Assembly (NCBI GenBank): GCA_002404835.1
Contig: DHKM01000055.1
Span: 1-17,736, forward strand
Direction: 5' to 3'
Source of the DNA: Caryophanales bacterium UBA4694
Lineage (GTDB): Bacteria; Bacillota_I; Bacilli_A; RFN20; CAG-288
DNA length: 17,736 nt
Shown here: piece after piece, positions 14,196 to 17,736 of the stretch
Numbering within the stretch: the stretch's first letter is position 1
Layout: each line of letters starts with the position of its first letter
Notes under the pieces: model-generated
What the model saw: only the letters and a program-made list of their open reading frames with translations
Told to the model about the DNA's origin: nothing
Database searches by the model: none
Position numbers and translations under genes: made by a program

Positions 14196-14336
14196 ATGTC
14201 AGAGGAAAACCAACTTCATAGCTTCCAGTGCAACGTTTGCGGATATATCTACAAAACCCAATCCGAGCAATTACCGGAAGACTTTGTCTGTCCCCTATGC
14301 CAGGCGGGACGTGAACAATTCACGAAAATAGACTGA
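14196..14336 (+). CDS. 46-residue rubredoxin-like protein
   Basis: This small protein has the two metal-binding knuckles of rubredoxin: CNVCGYIYK (C12, C15) and FVCPLCQAGREQF (C32, C35). It should bind one iron, or zinc, with four cysteines and could pass single electrons, for example to peroxide- or superoxide-reducing enzymes. At 46 residues, with only 16 between the knuckles, it is shorter than free rubredoxins (about 52-54). It resembles the rubredoxin-like domain at the C-terminus of rubrerythrin, but no rubrerythrin body is fused or adjacent. A perfect ribosome site (AGGAGGTGA) precedes the ATG, a TATAAT lies 24 bases before the start codon, and a terminator follows the stop. It is a complete single-gene unit. 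Whether it binds iron or zinc cannot be told. Confidence 0.88.
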   Translation: MSEENQLHSFQCNVCGYIYKTQSEQLPEDFVCPLCQAGREQFTKID

Positions 14337-14366
14337 AAAAATGGGAGGTAAAGACCTCCCTTTTCT
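14336..14366. terminator. bidirectional terminator between the rubredoxin-like gene and the 153-residue gene
   Basis: A perfect 7-bp stem (GGGAGGT 14343-14349 with ACCTCCC 14354-14360, loop AAAG) has six A just before it and TTTTCT after it, so either strand yields a terminator. The right-hand gene ends at 14365, inside the T-run. Confidence 0.85.
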
Positions 14367-14826
14367 ATATCAGACTATCGTCATCTCCGACTTCGTTCAG
14401 ATAGATGACAACCCAACGGAAATTCGTTCTTCCGGTCTCGTCACGGTCGAAAATACGGATATAAAGCTCATATTCCCGGTCCAGACCACCGATGAATTCG
14501 AGCTTCGATTCATCGTTGATATAGACGAAAGTCCTCTTTTCCTCGCTGTTGTATTTGACAAGGGCATTTTCGGCTTTGAAAAGTTCGTTTGCCTTACCTT
14601 CCAACGTATAGCCGTAATCCCAATCACCTTTCTGAGGAATGACGATATCGGTATTCCTTCCGGTCAAGAATTTCACTTCGCCCTTATGGATCTTACCGAC
14701 ATAAGTATATTCCTTGTCGCCATAAGCAGAAACGGAATTCTCCATCAGATGAAGTTTCCCGTAAGCAACCTCGTCAAAATATACACCCTTCTTAAGATCA
14801 AGCAGATTCAGACGTTCCTCGTTCAT
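14365..14826 (-). CDS. unrecognised 153-residue soluble protein
   Basis: I do not recognise a family. The protein is soluble, without signal peptide, membrane span or cysteine, and looks rich in beta strands. Aromatic residues are frequent (KGDWDYGYTLEG, RTFVYINDESKLEFIGGL, YELYIRIFDRD, NFRWVVIYL). It ends in a short acidic tail (NEVGDDDSLI). There is no evident catalytic motif. The gene is convincing: it has a strong ribosome site (GGGAGAGGG before the ATG), a perfect TATAAT upstream (14866-14861) and a terminator after the stop. It stands alone, facing away from the aldose epimerase gene. A carbohydrate- or ligand-binding beta fold is possible but is only a guess. Confidence 0.8.
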   Translation of the reverse strand: MNEERLNLLDLKKGVYFDEVAYGKLHLMENSVSAYGDKEYTYVGKIHKGEVKFLTGRNTDIVIPQKGDWDYGYTLEGKANELFKAENALVKYNSEEKRTFVYINDESKLEFIGGLDREYELYIRIFDRDETGRTNFRWVVIYLNEVGDDDSLI

Positions 14827-14860
14827 GGTTAACCCTCTCCCTTATTCACTGACTCCTAAA

Positions 14861-14922
14861 ATTATACAATGGACTTGGCGGAATATCTACAATTTTGACG
14901 TCGTTTTGATTAAACCTATCCT
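14861..14922. promoter_or_regulatory. divergent promoters for the 153-residue gene and the epimerase
   Basis: On the minus strand TATAAT (14866-14861) has TAGATA 17 bases upstream and TTGTAG 20 bases upstream as possible -35 boxes. On the plus strand TTGACG (14895-14900) and TATCCT (14917-14922), 16 bases apart, form a plausible promoter for the epimerase gene with a leader of about 40 bases. I see no strong operator or riboswitch in the 141-base gap. Confidence 0.45.
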
Positions 14923-14967
14923 TTTTTCGCAAATTCAACTAGAATAATAGAGAAAGAAGGTTAAACC

Positions 14968-15843
14968 ATGAAAACAGAAAACGAATTCCTGTCCGTCGAA
15001 GTAAACGAAAACGGCGGATGCTTGAAATCCCTGTTCGACAAGACAAGAAAAGAAGAACTCATCTACCAGCCGCATCCGGATTCCTGGAAAGGACAGGATG
15101 TCTTCATCTTCCCGTTCATCGCAAGACTCAAGGATCAGACCTATACCATCGACGGCAAAGAATACCAGATGAAAAACCACGGACTATTGCGCTACATGAA
15201 AGCGGAAATGAGCCTAGAACGCAACCACGACATCAAAGCCACCTTCCAAAGCGATGAAAAAACGATGGAACAATATCCGTTCGAATTCAGAGCCTATGCC
15301 TTATATCACCTGAACAAGAAACAATTGGAAATCAGTTACCATATCTTCAATCTCTCTGATACAGATATGCCCTTTGAAGTCGGTGCTCACCCTGCATTCA
15401 AGCTTCCAGGAGAAAAGAAGGACGAAGAATTCGACATATCCGGTAACAGCATACAATTCCGTAAGCGGATGCACCTGAGAAGAATTCTCCAGGATGACAA
15501 GGCGGAATTCAATATCCAGGAGATCAAATACCGCCATACAGATTCCATTCCTCTCTCCAAGAAACTCTTCCGGGAAATCCCGACCATCATCCTCAAAGCC
15601 GAGGACATCGACATGGTCACGCTCGAAAAGAAGGACGGAAGCCGAATGATAATCCATAAAGGAAACATTCCCTACCTTGCCTTGTGGTCCGATCAAAAAT
15701 ACGGGGACTATGTCGCCATCGAACCTTGGGACGGTCTTCCGGATTATGTGGATGCAGAAAAAGACATGTACGGGAAAAAAGCCATCCATATCCTAAAGCC
15801 GAAAAAGGAGTATACCTTCAGTTACCGGATTGAGATTCTCTGA
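14968..15843 (+). CDS. LacX-like aldose 1-epimerase
   Basis: This 291-residue protein belongs to the aldose 1-epimerase (galactose mutarotase) superfamily, nearest the LacX group. These enzymes interconvert alpha and beta anomers of sugars. Seen are FPFIARLKD (about 48-56), NHGLLR with H71, VGAHPAF with H141, and IEPWDGLPDY with the likely catalytic base E252. The two histidines and the glutamate match the known active site. The single-domain beta-sandwich size is typical. LacX-group substrates are often unknown, and no sugar operon lies beside this gene, so the substrate cannot be inferred. The ribosome site is AGAAGG before the ATG; a terminator follows the stop. Confidence 0.9.
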   Translation: MKTENEFLSVEVNENGGCLKSLFDKTRKEELIYQPHPDSWKGQDVFIFPFIARLKDQTYTIDGKEYQMKNHGLLRYMKAEMSLERNHDIKATFQSDEKTMEQYPFEFRAYALYHLNKKQLEISYHIFNLSDTDMPFEVGAHPAFKLPGEKKDEEFDISGNSIQFRKRMHLRRILQDDKAEFNIQEIKYRHTDSIPLSKKLFREIPTIILKAEDIDMVTLEKKDGSRMIIHKGNIPYLALWSDQKYGDYVAIEPWDGLPDYVDAEKDMYGKKAIHILKPKKEYTFSYRIEIL

Positions 15844-15849
15844 TTCATC

Positions 15850-15873
15850 AGGCACTTCAAAAAGTGCCTTTTT
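15850..15873 (+). terminator. terminator of the epimerase gene
   Basis: A perfect 8-bp stem (AGGCACTT 15850-15857 with AAGTGCCT 15862-15869, loop CAAA) runs into five T, a C and four more T. Unlike the other convergent junctions in the window it has no A-run on the left, so it should act on the plus strand only. Confidence 0.88.
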
Positions 15874-15876
15874 CTT

Positions 15877-16539
15877 TTATCCAAGCACAAAAACAGACAG
15901 GGAACCTATAGTGAAAAAGATAAGCACCTCACCGAGAAGATACGTGGCCATAATGTAAAAATCCCGACGCCGTATATCTTTCTTATGTGTCGTATAATCC
16001 AAAAAAAGGTCCGAAAAGATGCAGAAAAGATAGCCAAGGAGGATGCCAACAGCGTAAAGGTTTTTTCCCTCCATGAAAAGGAAGAAAGATGAAAAAAGCA
16101 TCAGAACATGGAAAAAAGCAAATCCGTACTGAAGCATACCATATCTCGTCTTACCGGTAAGGAAATATCCGGAAAAAAGCATCAGCAGGAAAAGAAGGGA
16201 AAAAGAAAGATACAAATACCAGGGAAGAGGAGAAAAAAGGCATCGGGTAACCTGAACGAAATTCAGAAGATGGGAGCAGGCAAAAACAACCGCACCCATA
16301 AAAAAAGACGGCATCCGATGCTTGAAAAGCATGAAGATGTCGCCGATCATACACAAGAAACAGGACAAAGAGACAAGCGAATAAGCGGGAAAACAAAAAA
16401 ACAAGCAAACAGAAAGAACGGACATAAGAAACGGTTTCGATATCATCCTCGCCTTTTCCATTTCAAAGAAGCAAAAAGTAAGATGAAGCAGAACAAGAAA
16501 AAGGAAAAGAGCCAAAGTAATATAGAAGCCAAGTTTCAT
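15877..16539 (-). CDS. YhhN/TMEM86-family membrane protein (lysoplasmalogenase-like)
   Basis: This 220-residue protein is almost wholly hydrophobic, with about eight membrane spans. Family landmarks are SKP (34-36), MIGD in a span (64-67), FMGAVVFACSH (80-90) and FSDLFLDY (175-182). These positions match the conserved acidic and histidine residues of the YhhN family. Its mammalian members TMEM86A/B are lysoplasmalogenases that cleave the vinyl-ether bond of lysoplasmalogens. Activity of the bacterial members is less certain. The gene starts four bases after the stop of the alpha/beta hydrolase gene, with its ribosome site (GGAGGG) inside that gene, so the two are co-translated. No clear terminator follows on the minus strand: the epimerase terminator hairpin lacks a T-run in this direction. 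Confidence 0.78.
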   Translation of the reverse strand: MKLGFYITLALFLFLVLLHLTFCFFEMEKARMISKPFLMSVLSVCLFFCFPAYSLVSLSCFLCMIGDIFMLFKHRMPSFFMGAVVFACSHLLNFVQVTRCLFSPLPWYLYLSFSLLFLLMLFSGYFLTGKTRYGMLQYGFAFFHVLMLFSSFFLFMEGKNLYAVGILLGYLFCIFSDLFLDYTTHKKDIRRRDFYIMATYLLGEVLIFFTIGSLSVFVLG

Positions 16540-16543
16540 AGAC

Positions 16544-17485
16544 TTACAGTCCCTCCTGCTCCTTCAGGCTTTCTTCCTCTCCCTGAGGATCCATTTCATT
16601 GAAGATTTCCAGGAAAGAAGGAATCCGTTCTCCGTCTTCATCATATTTGGTTTCCTCGTTCTCGATCGTCAGGTTTCTTTTCACTTCTTCTCTCTTTAGA
16701 AGATACGGAGTGTCGAAAGAGAAGTTCAGGACGTCTTCATAGACAATCCCGTTCTCCTTCAAAGTCTTGAGGATACCATGAGTCATCTTATGGTAGGAAT
16801 AGTAGGAAACGTTTCCTTTCAGCTTAGCCATCACCTTCTCGATGGAATGATCCGTGCAGAGGATATCCTCGTCTCCATGGATTACAAGACAATCCTGACG
16901 GACTCTAGAAACATAATGGCGATTGAGAAGAATGGAAGAGAAAATGGCGACAAGAAGACCGAACATTCCTTCCGTGGTATTCCTGCCGATGGCTTTGGCC
17001 ATACGGGAGCCATACTTCTTGGCAAGCTTATGGAACTTCCAGGCATACTTGATGTAATGCGGAATAAGTCCGTTGCGTACCGTATCATAGACCGGAGCCA
17101 CCAAGATCACACGGGAGACGTTCTTCTTATATCGCGTAGCCATCTTGCAGGCAAGAGAGGAAGAGAAACTGTATCCCATAAGGATGATCGAATATCCCTT
17201 GGAAGAATATTCCCCGATTGCCTTGGAAATCTGTTTCTCAAAATAGCCATGATGATGGGTTTCCTTCTTGGCAGGATAGAAAAGATGGACAGGTACAACC
17301 TCACAGTTAGAATATTCCTCATGGAAATGGGTATTGAAATAATCCATCATGGCCGTTGCATCATGTGTATCGGAATTCTGGAATCCGTTCAGACAAAGAA
17401 GAGCCGTCTTCTTTGCCGGTCTTTGGATGACAATATCCGGATCAATTGTCTTGATTACGTCTTTTTCTACTTTTTCATTTTCCAT
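16544..17485 (-). CDS. alpha/beta hydrolase
   Basis: This 313-residue protein has the alpha/beta-hydrolase core. LLCLNGFQN (29-37) is the oxyanion-side strand and GYSFS (104-108) holds the nucleophile S106. IHGDED (202-207) holds the acid, probably D207, and H236 lies in HKMTHGIL. It should hydrolyse an ester, thioester or similar bond in the cytosol; the substrate is unknown. An acidic C-terminal tail (about 275-313) goes beyond the usual fold. Two starts are possible. The ATG at 17503 overlaps the upstream stop (ATGA) but has a poor ribosome site. I chose the ATG at 17485 because AGGCGGTG sits six bases before it; the longer form would add MNRRCD. It lies in one unit with the methyltransferase upstream and the YhhN-like gene downstream. 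Confidence 0.85.
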   Translation of the reverse strand: MENEKVEKDVIKTIDPDIVIQRPAKKTALLCLNGFQNSDTHDATAMMDYFNTHFHEEYSNCEVVPVHLFYPAKKETHHHGYFEKQISKAIGEYSSKGYSIILMGYSFSSSLACKMATRYKKNVSRVILVAPVYDTVRNGLIPHYIKYAWKFHKLAKKYGSRMAKAIGRNTTEGMFGLLVAIFSSILLNRHYVSRVRQDCLVIHGDEDILCTDHSIEKVMAKLKGNVSYYSYHKMTHGILKTLKENGIVYEDVLNFSFDTPYLLKREEVKRNLTIENEETKYDEDGERIPSFLEIFNEMDPQGEEESLKEQEGL

Positions 17486-17499
17486 ATCACACCGCCTAT

Positions 17500-17736
17500 T
17501 CATTCTTTCTTGAACCGATACATGAAGATGCCGCTGGCAACCGCGACATTGAGAGAGTCGATTCCGCTCATCTCGATTTTGAGTTTGGTTCCAAGAGCCT
17601 GGTATTCCTTGCGAACACCATGTCCCTCGTTACCGAATACGAGAACAAAAGGAGTCTTAAGAGAAGAAATCGTCCTTTCATCAGCTCCGTCAAGAGTCGT
17701 CACATAGATATGATAGCCCTGAGCATAGAGTTTGGT
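17500..17736 (-). CDS. SpoU/TrmH-family RNA 2'-O-methyltransferase, C-terminal part
   Basis: Only the last 78 residues are in the window; the gene continues past the right edge, so no start can be given. The knotted SPOUT domain is clear: FVLVFGNEGHGV (motif 2) and IEMSGIDSLNVAVASGIFMY (motif 3). This is the S-adenosylmethionine-binding end of SpoU/TrmH enzymes, which 2'-O-methylate ribose in tRNA or rRNA. The target (tRNA G18, 23S G2251 or another site) cannot be told from this part. The stop codon overlaps the first possible ATG of the alpha/beta hydrolase gene, so the genes form one transcript. Confidence 0.9.
   Translation of the reverse strand, partial: TKLYAQGYHIYVTTLDGADERTISSLKTPFVLVFGNEGHGVRKEYQALGTKLKIEMSGIDSLNVAVASGIFMYRFKKE

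Noticed and set aside
16108..16602. Open frame of 164 codons on the plus strand, very rich in lysine and arginine
   Set aside because: It is the antisense shadow of the hydrophobic YhhN-like gene; T-rich codons on one strand read as A-rich basic codons on the other.
16778..17707. Open frame of 309 codons on the plus strand
   Set aside because: It lies antisense to the alpha/beta hydrolase and methyltransferase genes, whose motifs are clear, and it shows no family motif or ribosome site.
1..17736. CRISPR arrays, insertion sequences, prophage or att sites
   Set aside because: I saw no regularly spaced direct repeats, transposase or integrase motifs, or duplicated tRNA ends.

Overview
The window reads as chromosomal core DNA of a low-to-moderate GC Bacillota. 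Several genes end in TGA and tryptophan is TGG, so it uses genetic code 11 and not the Mollicutes code. Clear Shine-Dalgarno sites, ribosomal protein S21, RarA, a short archaeal/eukaryote-type prolyl-tRNA synthetase and an MnmA with an insertion after its NWD motif together suggest Erysipelotrichia or a relative. That placement is inference and rests on family resemblance only. I see no phage, insertion sequence, transposase or CRISPR array.

Layout. (1) 1-339, minus strand: the 5' end of a tRNA running off the left edge, its promoter with three phased A-tracts, and an acyl carrier protein gene. (2) 463-6096, plus strand: a membrane-anchored, apparently catalytically dead GGDEF-EAL protein, proS, an Xaa-Pro aminopeptidase and trmL. 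(3) 6097-6418: a 322-base gap holding a likely stand-alone structured RNA of about 190 nt with its own promoter and a strong terminator. (4) 6419-8735, plus: transketolase, then a 67-residue single-span membrane protein. (5) 8798-10636, minus: dtd, mnmA and rpsU, all linked to translation fidelity or ribosomes; rpsU has its own promoter. (6) 10695-13408, plus: purine nucleoside phosphorylase, rarA and a two-span membrane protein, tightly packed. (7) 13441-14826: deoxynucleoside kinase (minus), a 46-residue rubredoxin-like protein (plus) and an unrecognised 153-residue protein (minus). (8) 14968-15843, plus: a LacX-like aldose 1-epimerase. (9) 15877-17736, minus: an operon of a SpoU/TrmH-family RNA methyltransferase (cut by the right edge), an alpha/beta hydrolase and a YhhN/TMEM86-like membrane protein.

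Themes. Much of the window serves tRNA and translation: ProRS, TrmL, MnmA, Dtd, S21, a TrmH-like methyltransferase and a tRNA. Nucleoside salvage is represented by purine nucleoside phosphorylase and deoxynucleoside kinase. Convergent neighbours usually share one short hairpin with an A-run on one side and a T-run on the other, which can stop transcription from both sides.

The most interesting signal is the RNA at about 6167-6357. It contains ACCTCCTTT, the anti-Shine-Dalgarno sequence of 16S rRNA, directly preceded by TGCGGCT. This matches the usual Bacillota 16S 3' end apart from a missing GGATC. An upstream AGCCG can pair with CGGCT just as in 16S helix 45, so the RNA may mimic the 16S 3' tail.
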